A stretch of DNA of 64,000 nt from Sphingosinicella sp041916975 (GCF_041916975.1 NZ_JAYRYK010000001.1:1116001-1180000); one strand, 5' to 3'. Numbered from the stretch's first letter, positions 42,208-50,033 are shown. Notes: generated by a model not told the origin, from the letters alone. Numbers and translations: made by a program.

Positions 42208-43523
42208 TCCTCGATCGCGGGAAGCGGCGCGGCCTCAATTTGGTGCGTGGGCGGTTCGGCGAGGGCTTCGCGGCCTTCGATCGCGGGACCTTCCTGCGGC
42301 AGCGACGCAGCGGCGCCCCGCGTTTTTGCGACTGACGGATTGGCGATGCCCGCGCGAACGGCGGCCGAGATCGTGGGCAGCGTCGCCGAAGGCGGGCGGT
42401 AGCCCGGCGTCGCGGCATCGGGCACCGGGGGCGGCACCACGGTGCTGCCGTCCGACAGCGTTTCGGTGAGCGCGGGAAGCGGGACCGGCTCGTCGATGAT
42501 ATCGCCGGTGTCAGGCAGTACGGCGAGTTCGGGCTCAGAGAAGCCCGGCGCCGCGCCTTGCAGAACCGGACGCAGTTCGCTGGTTGCGGGCTGCGCGATA
42601 TCGGGAAGGTGCAGGAACGCGGAGATGCGGTCCCACCCGAAAGTGTCGACCGCGTAGGCGAGCGCTGCCGCGATCAGAAGGCCGAGCGCGCCCGTGGCCA
42701 CGACGAAGCCGCGCACACCGAGACGACGGCGCGGCTCTTCCGGCACCCACGGTATCATGGACCCCGGCGCTTGGGATTCCGGCTCCGCAACCACGATCGG
42801 CGCGGGCTGCAGCGGCGTGGCGCGCTGCGGCCACTGCGGCGCTTCGAGGACATAATCGGGCTCGGCCGCGGGGAGCGGCGGGCGCGCGGCAATCGCGGCG
42901 AGCACGTGGCGCTGCTCGACGACGACCCCGCCCTCGAACATCGCTTCCAGAAGCGCAGCCCCGGCGATCTGCTTCAGAACGCGCGGATTGCCCGAGACCG
43001 CCTCGACGACCGCTTCCTGCGCAGCGACCGTGAACAGGTCCGGCCGACCTGCTGCGGCGGACGCGTCCACGAGGAAATCCGCGATTTCGCTGCCCGCCAT
43101 CGGCGCCAGTCGGACGAGCCGCCCCGGTTTGCCGAGCCGCGAGGGATCGAGCGCGGCAAGCACGGCGGTGACACGGTGCTGTGCGGCCTTGGCGAGCACG
43201 GCTTCAAGCACGCGCGGCGCAGCGGCATCGGCCTCGTCGACGAGGATCGCATCAAGATTGGCGAAATCGGCCTGCGCAGCGAGCGTGGGACCGGCGAAGC
43301 TCGCCGCCGAAACGCCGCGCGCGGCAAGCTCACGCGCTGCCGCCGCCAGCAGCTGCGATTTGCCCATGCCCGCAGCGCCCGTGAGCGCCACACCCTCGCA
43401 CGCCAGCACGGCGTCCACGATTTCCGAGAGTGCCGTTTCGAAAGCATGATGCAGATAGAGCTGCCCGTGCGGTTCCTGCCGGAACAACACATGCTTCAAA
43501 CCAAAATGCCGAAGAACGTCCAT
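42204..43523 (-). CDS. ExeA-like AAA ATPase with transmembrane segment and proline-rich tail
   Basis: A 439-residue protein. Residues 1-250 form an ExeA/GspA-like ATPase with Walker A GAAGMGKS at 49-56, Walker B ILVDEAD at 93-99, and PRVLKQIAGAALLEA in the lid region. One hydrophobic segment near 270-290 (FVVATGALGLLIAAALAYAV) would put the remaining 145 residues, rich in Pro, Ala and acidic residues, in the periplasm. Cytoplasmic ATPase plus membrane anchor resembles ExeA, which helps place secretin in the cell wall, but no peptidoglycan-binding domain is visible here. Partners are not in the window. Role unknown. Confidence 0.8.
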   Translation of the reverse strand: MDVLRHFGLKHVLFRQEPHGQLYLHHAFETALSEIVDAVLACEGVALTGAAGMGKSQLLAAAARELAARGVSAASFAGPTLAAQADFANLDAILVDEADAAAPRVLEAVLAKAAQHRVTAVLAALDPSRLGKPGRLVRLAPMAGSEIADFLVDASAAAGRPDLFTVAAQEAVVEAVSGNPRVLKQIAGAALLEAMFEGGVVVEQRHVLAAIAARPPLPAAEPDYVLEAPQWPQRATPLQPAPIVVAEPESQAPGSMIPWVPEEPRRRLGVRGFVVATGALGLLIAAALAYAVDTFGWDRISAFLHLPDIAQPATSELRPVLQGAAPGFSEPELAVLPDTGDIIDEPVPLPALTETLSDGSTVVPPPVPDAATPGYRPPSATLPTISAAVRAGIANPSVAKTRGAAASLPQEGPAIEGREALAEPPTHQIEAAPLPAIED

Positions 43524-43650
43524 GAAGATCCATCGCGCCGTGGGGCCGGTGAAAGAGGAACGCCTACAGACCCGATACCGCGCATGTGCCGCAGCGCGGC
43601 CAGAGCGTCAACGTCATGACGTCATGAAAGTCGCCGATTCGGCCTTGCGC

Positions 43651-44436
43651 TCATTCGATGCGTCCACCACGCCCGGCACCGTCGGCGAAGCGCGCCGCAC
43701 CGGCACGGCTTTCGTCCGATGCCAGCGTTTCCATGCCAAGCGCGAACTCACGCGCCATCGCCTCCGCTTCCGGTGCGCCCCACTGGCCCCGTGCGCTGGC
43801 GCGATCGTTGCGCAGGCAGGTTTGCGGGAACGCCGAGATCGCTTCCGCGAGCGCGACCGCCGCCTCCAGCGCCGCACCGTCCTCCACGACGCGGTTCGCG
43901 AGGCCCCAGCGGAGCGCCTCCTCCGCCGCGACCGCCCGCCCGGTGAGGATCATGTCGAGCGCGTGCGATTCGCCGACGAGGCGCGGCAGCCGCACGGTGC
44001 CGCCGTCGATCAGCGGCACGCCCCAGCGGCGGCAGAACACGCCGAACACCGCCGAGCGCGCCGCGACGCGCATGTCGCACCAGACGGCAAGCTCCAACCC
44101 GCCCGCCACTGCAAAGCCCTCGATCGCGGCGATCACGGGCTTCGAAAGCACGAGACGGCTCGGCCCCATCGGGCCGTCGCCCGCGACATCGACGCGGTTG
44201 CCGCGCGCAGTCCCCATCGCTTTCAGGTCCGCGCCCGCGCAGAAATTGCCGCCCGCACCGGTCAGCACGGCAACCGACAGCGACGCATCGGCATCGAACG
44301 CACGGAAAGCTTCGACGAGCGCGGCGGCGGTGGGACCATCGACGGCATTCCGCGCATCCGGACGATTGATCGTCACGACGAACACCGGACCCCGGCGTTC
44401 GGTGAGGACGTTTATTTCGGAAGAACCTGCCGCCAT
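43651..44436 (-). CDS. Enoyl-CoA hydratase/isomerase (crotonase) family protein
   Basis: A 261-residue crotonase-fold enzyme. The oxyanion-hole region reads NFCAGADLKAMG and the second IEGFAVAGGLELAVWCDMRVA, both typical. FGVFCRRWGVPLIDGG covers the position where one hydratase Glu normally sits; here it is not clearly conserved, so the enzyme may be a hydratase with altered chemistry or another crotonase activity. It overlaps the YciI gene upstream by 25 bases, which suggests cotranslation. The 127-base gap after it toward the ATPase contains only a short ACGTCATGACGTCATG palindrome. Confidence 0.88.
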   Translation of the reverse strand: MAAGSSEINVLTERRGPVFVVTINRPDARNAVDGPTAAALVEAFRAFDADASLSVAVLTGAGGNFCAGADLKAMGTARGNRVDVAGDGPMGPSRLVLSKPVIAAIEGFAVAGGLELAVWCDMRVAARSAVFGVFCRRWGVPLIDGGTVRLPRLVGESHALDMILTGRAVAAEEALRWGLANRVVEDGAALEAAVALAEAISAFPQTCLRNDRASARGQWGAPEAEAMAREFALGMETLASDESRAGAARFADGAGRGGRIE

Positions 44437-44693
44437 GCCGTTACCGCGACCGAGGCGAACAGCCCGGCCTGCGCATAGGGATCATCCGCCGCAAACTGGA
44501 TCGCGGCCTTGCGATCATCGAAGTCGATGATGAGCAGCGAGCCGATCGGCCGCCCCTCTTCATCGAGCAGCGGCCCGGCGACGAGGAGACGATCGCCGAC
44601 GCTTTCCAGATGTTCGAGGTGCGCGGGCCGGGTTGCGGTGCGCAGGTCGGCGCTGGCGGGCTTGTCGATGCAGTGGATCGCGAAAAGAGGCAT
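44412..44693 (-). CDS. YciI family protein
   Basis: A 93-residue ferredoxin-like protein of the YCII family. The conserved His and Asp of the family lie in FAIHCIDKPA and SLLIIDFDDRKAA, with PAHLEHLES and DDPYAQAGLF completing the usual pattern. Family members have been proposed to have lyase or dehalogenase-like activity, but most are unstudied. It overlaps the crotonase gene by 25 bases at the 3' end, so both are translated from one message. Function in this pair is unknown. Confidence 0.88.
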   Translation of the reverse strand: MPLFAIHCIDKPASADLRTATRPAHLEHLESVGDRLLVAGPLLDEEGRPIGSLLIIDFDDRKAAIQFAADDPYAQAGLFASVAVTAWRQVLPK

Positions 44694-44813
44694 GATTCCC
44701 GTCTAGAACGGAAAGATCGGCGATGAAAGAGCGGTTTGCGCGCACCCGGCCCGGCGAGACTTTTGGGATACACTGCGCTATGCCGGAGCATCAGCAAGGC
44801 GGGCGGGGGTGCG

Positions 44814-45578
44814 GTGCCGCAGTGGCTTGAAGCAGGCTTGTGGGGGTTCGGCAGCGGCTGTGCGCTGCTGATCGGCGCCGCGTTCGCCACGCTCCGCCGC
44901 CCCTCGCAGCGGCTGATCGCGGTGGTGATGGCGTTCGGTTCGGGCGTGCTGATCTCCGCCGTCGCCTTCGACCTGATGGACGAGGCCTATCGCCAGGGCG
45001 GCTTCGATGCCGCCGCCGTGGGCTTCCTGGGCGGCGCGATCCTCTACACCGCCGCCAACATCGCGATCTCCCGCCGGGGGGCGCAGCACCGCAAGCGATC
45101 CGGCTACAACCCCGGCGAAAGCCAGACGCCAGCCGCGGAAAGCGGCGGGCTTGCCATCGCGGTCGGCGCACTGCTCGACGGCATTCCCGAATCGATCGCG
45201 ATCGGCGTCAGCCTGCTTGACGGCACGGGCGTCAGCCTCGTGATGGTCGCCGCCGTGTTCCTCTCGAACGTGCCTGAGGGGCTTTCGAGCGCCGCCGGGA
45301 TGCGCGCGGCGGGGCGCGGGCCCGCGTATATCTTCAGCGTTTGGGGCGGCATCGCACTTGCCTCGGGGCTGGCGGCGATGCTCGGCAACCTGCTGCTCGC
45401 GGGTGCAGATCCGAACGTGCTCGCCGCGACGACGGCAGTTGCGGCAGGCGGCATCCTCGCCATGCTCGTCGACACGATGATCCCCGAGGCCACCGAGGAA
45501 ACGCCCGAATTCGCAGGGCTCATCGCGGTGACCGGGTTTCTGTTCGCCTTCGTGCTTTCGAAGCTCGGCAGCGGATGA
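44814..45578 (+). CDS. ZIP-like metal transporter family protein
   Basis: A 254-residue integral membrane protein with about eight hydrophobic helices. The metal-site region of ZIP transporters, usually HNxPEG, reads LLDGIPESIAIG near residue 125 and FLSNVPEGLSSAAG near 152. The Pro-Glu cores are kept but the canonical His is missing from the first, a pattern seen in a bacterial ZIP-like subset. A long loop lies between helices 3 and 4. GTG 44814 follows GGCGGGGG. Divalent metal transport is inferred. It is followed by rpmB 84 bases later. Confidence 0.78.
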   Translation: MPQWLEAGLWGFGSGCALLIGAAFATLRRPSQRLIAVVMAFGSGVLISAVAFDLMDEAYRQGGFDAAAVGFLGGAILYTAANIAISRRGAQHRKRSGYNPGESQTPAAESGGLAIAVGALLDGIPESIAIGVSLLDGTGVSLVMVAAVFLSNVPEGLSSAAGMRAAGRGPAYIFSVWGGIALASGLAAMLGNLLLAGADPNVLAATTAVAAGGILAMLVDTMIPEATEETPEFAGLIAVTGFLFAFVLSKLGSG

Positions 45579-45584
45579 GCGCGG

Positions 45585-45613
45585 TTGACGGGGAGGCCTC
45601 CCTCCCCTATAGG
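45585..45613 (+). promoter_or_regulatory. Sigma-70-like promoter of rpmB
   Basis: TTGACG (45585-45590), a 17-base spacer, TATAGG (45608-45613). Five of six -35 bases and four of six -10 bases match consensus, with ideal spacing. The spacer contains the perfect 12-base palindrome GGGAGGCCTCCC. The start codon of rpmB lies 50 bases downstream of the -10. Confidence 0.65.
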
Positions 45614-45662
45614 CGCCCACTTTCAAGCCACGGCTGAAACACAAGATTCGAGGACGAAAAGC

Positions 45663-45959
45663 ATGTCGCGCGTTTGCGAGCTGACCGGTAAGGGCCGCCA
45701 GGTGGGTCACAATGTGTCCCACGCCAACAACAAGACCAAGCGGGTGTTCCTGCCGAACCTCCAGAACGTGTCGCTGATTTCCGACGCGCTCGGCCGCACG
45801 GTTCGCCTCAAGGTTTCGACGCACGGCCTGCGCTCGGTGGAGCACAACGGCGGCCTCGACAACTGGCTGGTCAAGACCCGTGACGAGAAGCTGAGCCTGA
45901 AGGCGCGCCGCCTGAAGCGCGACATCAAGAAGAAGCTGAACGCCGCCGCAGCCGCCTGA
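45663..45959 (+). CDS. rpmB: 50S ribosomal protein L28
   Basis: A 98-residue ribosomal protein. The conserved start MSRVCELTGKGRQVGHNVSH and the FLPNLQNVSLIS stretch identify it; the basic middle and the helical KKLNAAAAA tail are usual for alphaproteobacteria. It carries one N-terminal Cys (position 5), not the pair of zinc-ribbon forms. The gene has its own promoter (45585-45613) and a strong terminator right after it, so it is transcribed alone. Confidence 0.98.
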   Translation: MSRVCELTGKGRQVGHNVSHANNKTKRVFLPNLQNVSLISDALGRTVRLKVSTHGLRSVEHNGGLDNWLVKTRDEKLSLKARRLKRDIKKKLNAAAAA

Positions 45960-45982
45960 GCGCGTTCGTTTCTGACGATTTG

Positions 45983-46018
45983 AAGGGGCCGGTGGAGCGA
46001 TCCGCCGGCCCCTTTCTT
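45983..46018. terminator. Bidirectional rho-independent terminator after rpmB
   Basis: AAGGGGCCGGTGG (45983-45995), loop AGCGAT, CCGCCGGCCCCTT (46002-46014), then TTCTT. The 13-base stem has a single GU pair. It ends rpmB transcription on the plus strand and, with the A-run on its left, could also end the phytase-like gene whose stop codon overlaps its right edge. Confidence 0.85.
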
Positions 46019-46991
46019 ATTCCGGGAGCAGCTCGAACTTCAGCAGCAGCGTGCGCTGCGCGGCGTTGAAGTTGTCGTCGCTGACGAGATAGACGAACAC
46101 CCGCCCGTCCTCGCGGCGGATGTCGATCCCCTCCATATTGTCGATGCTGACAGGCGGCCGCAGCCGCGCGATCTCGCGGCCCTGCACGGTGGCGCCCTCC
46201 TTGATCTCCGCGAGCGGCAGCTCGACAAGCGCCATCGCCACGCCGGTAAGCGGCGAGAAGGCGCGATTGAGAACAATGAGGCGTTCATCATCGAGCAGCG
46301 CGGCGTCGGTCGGCGAGAAATTCGCAGGTGGGCGGTAACGGAACGCGAGGTTCGCGCGCGTGCCGTCCGGGCGTTTCACCGCGCCGATGGCGATGGCGGG
46401 ACGGTCGCCGCCGTCCGGCGCCTCCTCGGCGATAACGAGCGGCACGCCGCCCGGCAGCATGGCAAGTGTCTCCGCGCCGCCGTTCAGCGGCCAGTCCTTC
46501 ATTTCGGGAAGGGTGTAGACCTGCCTTGCGCGCCATTCCGGTTGCCCCAGAGGCACGACCCACAGGCTGTTAGACCGCTCGAAACCGACCAGCGCCTCCG
46601 CGCCGCCGGGACTGAGCACCAGCGATTCCGCATCGCGCGTCGCCTTGGCCCCGGCCGCGCCTTCGCGATCGAGGAGCGCACGGCCACGGACGTTTTGAAT
46701 GCCGACGAGCCGGCCGTCCCGCTCCACGCGGTCGAAGCTCAGAAGAACACCGGCGTCACCGACTGCATAACAGCGATCGGGGCAGCGAAGTCCCGAAAGG
46801 CCACCGAACCACGGTGTCGACGAGCGCAGCGCTACGCCGCCCGCATAGCTGAGGCGCCCCTCCCCCTGCCGCGCCGCGTCGCGCGCATCGAAAGGCACGG
46901 CAATGCTTTCAACGGCAACGGGTTCGATCGCGGGCGGAGCGGCGTTGCCGCAGGCGGCGATGGCGAGCGAAAGCAGGACGGGGACGCGCAT
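46017..46991 (-). CDS. Lipoprotein with esterase-like activity of phytase domain
   Basis: A 324-residue predicted lipoprotein. A signal peptide MRVPVLLSLAIAAC ends with lipobox Cys14. The rest belongs to the phytase-like esterase group (PF13449), a beta-propeller-like domain; motifs include FGGLSGLRCPDRCYAVGD near the N-terminus and DNMEGIDIRREDGRVFVYLVSDDNF at the C-terminus. Such proteins face the periplasm and may bind or hydrolyse phosphate esters, but enzymatic proof is scarce. ATG 46991 is chosen over an in-frame TTG 6 bases earlier. It is alone. Confidence 0.82.
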   Translation of the reverse strand: MRVPVLLSLAIAACGNAAPPAIEPVAVESIAVPFDARDAARQGEGRLSYAGGVALRSSTPWFGGLSGLRCPDRCYAVGDAGVLLSFDRVERDGRLVGIQNVRGRALLDREGAAGAKATRDAESLVLSPGGAEALVGFERSNSLWVVPLGQPEWRARQVYTLPEMKDWPLNGGAETLAMLPGGVPLVIAEEAPDGGDRPAIAIGAVKRPDGTRANLAFRYRPPANFSPTDAALLDDERLIVLNRAFSPLTGVAMALVELPLAEIKEGATVQGREIARLRPPVSIDNMEGIDIRREDGRVFVYLVSDDNFNAAQRTLLLKFELLPE

Positions 46992-47083
46992 GGGCAAGCG
47001 GCATAAGCGGCGCCAACGGCGAATGCAAACAGCGGCCCGCGGACGAGGGATGCCGCGAGCCGCTGTACGCGTCTATCCTGGGA

Positions 47084-47452
47084 TCACCAGTAGGGGTTCA
47101 CACCATAATGCGAATAGACGCGATGCTGGTACGCACGGTCGAGTGCCGTCTCCGTATGCGCATCGTCGAACGTCGGGCCGCTGCGAAGCTGATCCTCGGT
47201 CACATCGAGGCGGTAGCCATCCACATCCGTGTCGTATTTCAGAGTGGACCACGGCAGGCTGTGATACTTCTCGCCGATCCCCAGAAAGCCGCCGACGGAA
47301 ACGACAGCGTCCGTTACACGGCCGCCGCGCTTCTCGATCATCAGCGACTTGACCGACCCGATGCGTTCGCCGTCGCGGGCATAGACGGAGGTGCCATCCA
47401 CCTTCTCCGAAGAGATGAGATCGCTGGTCTCGCGCGTTCGTTCGTTCTGCAT
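47084..47452 (-). CDS. PRC-barrel domain protein
   Basis: A 122-residue soluble protein with a PRC-barrel: ISSEKVDGTSVYARDGERIGSV begins the barrel and VSVGGFLGIGEKYHSLPWSTLKY closes it. The C-terminal tail is polar with many Tyr and His (AYQHRVYSHYGVNPYW). Stand-alone PRC-barrel proteins of this form are common stress-induced proteins in alphaproteobacteria. ATG 47452 has a very strong AAGGAGGAG ribosome site. A perfect EcfG-type promoter lies upstream, consistent with high expression in stress. The molecular function is unknown. Confidence 0.9.
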   Translation of the reverse strand: MQNERTRETSDLISSEKVDGTSVYARDGERIGSVKSLMIEKRGGRVTDAVVSVGGFLGIGEKYHSLPWSTLKYDTDVDGYRLDVTEDQLRSGPTFDDAHTETALDRAYQHRVYSHYGVNPYW

Positions 47453-47483
47453 GATGAACTCTCCTCCTTTGGTGTGCCTGACC

Positions 47484-47508
47484 AACGGAAGCACCCCCGG
47501 CCGGTTCC
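47484..47508 (-). promoter_or_regulatory. EcfG-type general stress promoter of the PRC-barrel gene
   Basis: The minus strand reads GGAAC at 47508-47504, 16 bases, then CGTT at 47487-47484: a perfect match to the alphaproteobacterial EcfG consensus GGAAC-N16/17-CGTT. It lies 31 bases before the start codon of a gene type that is often in the general stress regulon. Confidence 0.8.
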
Positions 47509-47608
47509 GCGTCTTCGCGACGAGCCGTTAGGCGAAACAAGCGGTTCATCGCATCCGCCCCGTTGACGCGCGGCGCGCAGACGGCATTGTGCGCGCGAGG
47601 AGACAGGT

Positions 47609-48082
47609 ATGCGCATCGGAATTCCGGGAGTTACGGCACGGCTGGCAATGATCGCGATGGCGGGAGGCCTTGTCCTCGCCGGGTGCGAGAAGAAGAAGGA
47701 CGCGGAAAAGCCGGCGGGAAGCGAGGTTGCCGCGCCGCAGCAGGCACAGACACCTGCGGCCGCCCCTGCCGGGCGGCTGCCCGAGGGCAATCCGCCGCCG
47801 CCCTCCGAACTCTCGCGCGACGTTCCCGCCATCACGCGCGGCAAGGCACTCGCCGACGCGAACTGCACGCGCTGTCACGCGACCCAGCCGGGACAGAAGA
47901 GCGCGCATGCTTCCGCACCGTCGTTCGCGACGCTGTTCACGAGCTATCCGCCCGACTACATCGCAGAGGCCTTTGCCGAGGGCGTGTTCGTCGGCCACGG
48001 CGACATGCCAGCGTTCGAATTCTCACCCGAGCAGATCAACGACCTCGTCGCCTATCTCAAGACGCTCGGTCCTCCGGGCTGA
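47609..48082 (+). CDS. Class I cytochrome c lipoprotein
   Basis: A 157-residue membrane-anchored cytochrome c. A signal peptide ends in lipobox LAGC with Cys26; a Lys- and Pro-rich linker follows to about residue 70. Heme attachment is CTRCH with Cys86, Cys89 and His90. Met133 in GHGDMPAF is the sixth heme ligand, and FSPEQINDLVAYLKTL is the C-terminal helix of the family. It probably carries electrons in the periplasm near the inner membrane. No oxidase or dehydrogenase gene lies beside it. The ATG follows GAGGAGACAGGT. Confidence 0.92.
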   Translation: MRIGIPGVTARLAMIAMAGGLVLAGCEKKKDAEKPAGSEVAAPQQAQTPAAAPAGRLPEGNPPPPSELSRDVPAITRGKALADANCTRCHATQPGQKSAHASAPSFATLFTSYPPDYIAEAFAEGVFVGHGDMPAFEFSPEQINDLVAYLKTLGPPG

Positions 48083-48299
48083 GCGGACCGCAGACCGCCG
48101 GCAGGCGGCGTGCATCGTCGACCCCGTCGGCAAGGCGCTTCATCACGACGTCGAGAAGCGCGCGGCCCGCCATTCGCGCATCCTCATCCTGCCCTGCGTC
48201 GAACAATCCGCCGACATTGATGGCATCGAGCAGCGCTTTCGCCTCGCTGACCCGCCCGGCCAGCGCGAACGCCGCGCATGACCGACAATCACTACACAT
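48057..48299 (-). CDS. Possible small CxxC protein downstream of luxI
   Basis: An 80-residue frame with mostly G/C third bases in its last 60 codons, which suggests coding. It begins with three cysteines (MCSDCRSC) and continues as an amphipathic helical region, AGRVSEAKALLDAINVGG and MAGRALLDVVMKRLADGVDD. No ribosome site is visible at ATG 48299, and a longer start exists at 48338. Its 3' end overlaps the cytochrome c gene by 26 bases on the other strand. No family was recognised. It would follow luxI on the same strand. The 110 bases between it and luxI hold nothing recognised. Confidence 0.4.
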   Translation of the reverse strand: MCSDCRSCAAFALAGRVSEAKALLDAINVGGLFDAGQDEDARMAGRALLDVVMKRLADGVDDARRLPAVCGPLSPEDRAS

Positions 48300-48409
48300 T
48301 CGATTTGCCGATTGGCATCTCGCGGAAACGCACGGCATCGCGCCGCGAATCCGCGACTCTCGTGTCCAGCATGTTTCGAACCCGTCACCCCTTTCGGGAC
48401 GACGCCTCC

Positions 48410-49033
48410 TCAGGCAACCGCTGAAAGCGCCTCTTCGGCCGGCAGCAGCGATTCCTTCACTCCCCAGTTGCGGCGGATCAGCGTCAGCGTTTCAGGCGTG
48501 ACGTTGATCCGCATCGCGGCGATCGATTCCGTGCCGTCCTCGCGCGGCAGGCCGAGCAGCTCGATGTCCCAGCCCACCGACAGGATCGTGGGCACCCAGC
48601 TCGAATGCGTGACGAAGATCAGCTGCTTGATATCGCGCATCAGCGCGAACTCGATCGCGGCGACGGTGATGTTCTTGCGGCCCGTCCACTGGGCGAGCTT
48701 GTCCTTCACGTTCGGATTGGCGCACAGGCGCGTCATCTCCCACGCGGTATCGTCCGCCGGGACCGGGTTCTGCACCATGTCCGCGAAATGCTCCGCCATG
48801 AGCGTCGGCACCGAGCACGGCAGCAGGCGGATCGAGGCGACGTGGTTGCCCTCCGCATCCACGTCGATGATGTAGATGGCGTCGTCGGTGTCGTACTGGT
48901 CGATTTCCTTGTCGCCGACGACCGGGATATCCCACTTCAGCCAGTCCACGAACACGCGCTTGCGGTCCTGGTGCATCTGATCGATGAGCGCCCGATATTG
49001 CGACTTGTTCTTCGCCGTTATGAACTTGATCAT
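48410..49033 (-). CDS. LuxI-family acyl-homoserine-lactone synthase
   Basis: A 207-residue enzyme that makes an N-acyl-homoserine lactone signal from S-adenosylmethionine and an acyl carrier. All landmark residues are at their family positions: Arg24, Phe28, Trp34, Asp45, Asp48, Arg69, Glu99 and Arg102 (RKRVFVDWLKWD, then IDQYDTDD, then WEMTRL). Length is normal. ATG 49033 follows GAGGGGGC. The luxR-type gene is 155 bases upstream on the same strand, with a palindromic lux-box candidate in between. The acyl chain cannot be predicted from sequence. Confidence 0.95.
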   Translation of the reverse strand: MIKFITAKNKSQYRALIDQMHQDRKRVFVDWLKWDIPVVGDKEIDQYDTDDAIYIIDVDAEGNHVASIRLLPCSVPTLMAEHFADMVQNPVPADDTAWEMTRLCANPNVKDKLAQWTGRKNITVAAIEFALMRDIKQLIFVTHSSWVPTILSVGWDIELLGLPREDGTESIAAMRINVTPETLTLIRRNWGVKESLLPAEEALSAVA

Positions 49034-49112
49034 AGCCCCCTCACGAAACACCGCGCCGTACAGCGCACCAGCAGTATTTCCTTCTTAACTCAAAAATATG
49101 CATGGTTACTAT

Positions 49113-49128
49113 CCCGGTAACTACCGGG
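49113..49128 (-). promoter_or_regulatory. Candidate lux box upstream of luxI
   Basis: CCCGGTA-AC-TACCGGG, a 16-base dyad with perfect 7-base arms. It lies 80 bases before the luxI start, between luxR and luxI. Candidate -10 hexamers (CATATT or TTAAGA on the minus strand) lie 20-40 bases downstream, placing the box where LuxR-type activators usually bind. Confidence 0.55.
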
Positions 49129-49188
49129 GACAGCAAACGTGTTTCACCTTTGAGGCAATTTTGAGTCACGTGCGCCCGAATGCAGCGC

Positions 49189-49932
49189 TCAGCTCAGGAT
49201 ATCCGCGAAGCTGAGCTGGCCGTTCCAGAGCACGCGCGCGAGCAGTTGCTGACGGGTCGCGACGCCGTAGCGGCGCTTGGCGATCTCGATATGCTCGTTG
49301 CATGTCTTGGGGCTGATGCCGAGCAGCCGCGCCATCATCGCATCGCTCTTGCCGCGCGCGTAGAGCACGATGCAATCGAGCTGGCGCGGAGTGAGCGCTG
49401 CCGCCGGGGGCAACAGGATCGGCTCGTGCGCGCTGATACGGCGGGCCGCCTCGAACGCGAACCAGCCGACGGACTGCGCAGCGGCCGCGCCGTGGTGGTC
49501 GTTCCCGCGTTCGCGGCGGGTCGCGAACGAGCAGAGGCCGACCGTGGTGCCGCCCTTGGGCATCGGAACGGTGAAGCCGTCGAGCAGGCCTTCGTCGCGC
49601 GCGATGCGCATCACTTCGCGCTGGCGTTCGCTCAGCACGACCATTTCGGGAATATGCTTCCATGGGAAGCCAGCAACCGCAATCTCGCAGGCCGCGAACA
49701 CCGGATCATCCACCCAGTAGGCGCGGTCGCGCACCATTTCGACCCACGCACCCGGATAGGTGGTGAGCTGCACGGTTTCGGCCGGCACGCGGTTTTGCCG
49801 CGGCGAATGCAGCAATGCGAAACAATCGAAACCGAGCTCTTCGGTGATGGCTTGTGTAAGATCGGACAGGGTCAGCAGGTCGTCGGCCTTCTTGGCCTTG
49901 TCCACGAACGCCTGCACTTTTTTGAACAGCAT
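49189..49932 (-). CDS. LuxR-family quorum-sensing transcriptional regulator
   Basis: A 247-residue regulator. The autoinducer-binding domain spans residues about 20-165 and keeps the Tyr59/Pro60/Trp63 triplet (YPGAW), Trp73, Asp75-Pro77 (WVDDP) pattern. The C-terminal GerE-type HTH has LTPRQLDCIVLYARG and ISPKTCNEHIEIAKRRYGV. The frame extends far upstream, but the ATG at 49932 follows AGGGACGAG and gives the normal LuxR length. It is upstream of luxI on the same strand and is the likely receptor of its signal. Confidence 0.93.
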   Translation of the reverse strand: MLFKKVQAFVDKAKKADDLLTLSDLTQAITEELGFDCFALLHSPRQNRVPAETVQLTTYPGAWVEMVRDRAYWVDDPVFAACEIAVAGFPWKHIPEMVVLSERQREVMRIARDEGLLDGFTVPMPKGGTTVGLCSFATRRERGNDHHGAAAAQSVGWFAFEAARRISAHEPILLPPAAALTPRQLDCIVLYARGKSDAMMARLLGISPKTCNEHIEIAKRRYGVATRQQLLARVLWNGQLSFADILS

Positions 49933-49981
49933 TTCTCGTCCCTTGCGGTGACGACCCCTTGCACTCCCGGAACCCATGATT

Positions 49982-49998
49982 CGGATAAAATCTATCCG
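49982..49998 (-). promoter_or_regulatory. Palindrome upstream of luxR
   Basis: CGGATA-AAATC-TATCCG, a dyad with 6-base arms, 50 bases before the luxR start. It could be an operator for luxR control, but it does not share sequence with the lux-box candidate. Confidence 0.35.
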
Positions 49999-50033
49999 GC
50001 ATCGGCACTTAGACTCAAATGTTGATGCGAGTG

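Noticed and set aside
43524..43650. Possible promoter GGAAC in the gap before the ExeA-like gene
   Set aside because: The matching CGTT is absent at 16-17 bases, and no plus-strand gene follows.
48143..48388. Second minus-strand frame beside luxI
   Set aside because: Very Arg/Ser/Met-rich composition and out of frame with the better third-base pattern of 48057-48299.
48278..48424. 48-codon plus-strand frame overlapping the end of luxI
   Set aside because: No ribosome site, Arg/Ser-rich, and it lies antisense to luxI and the possible CxxC gene.
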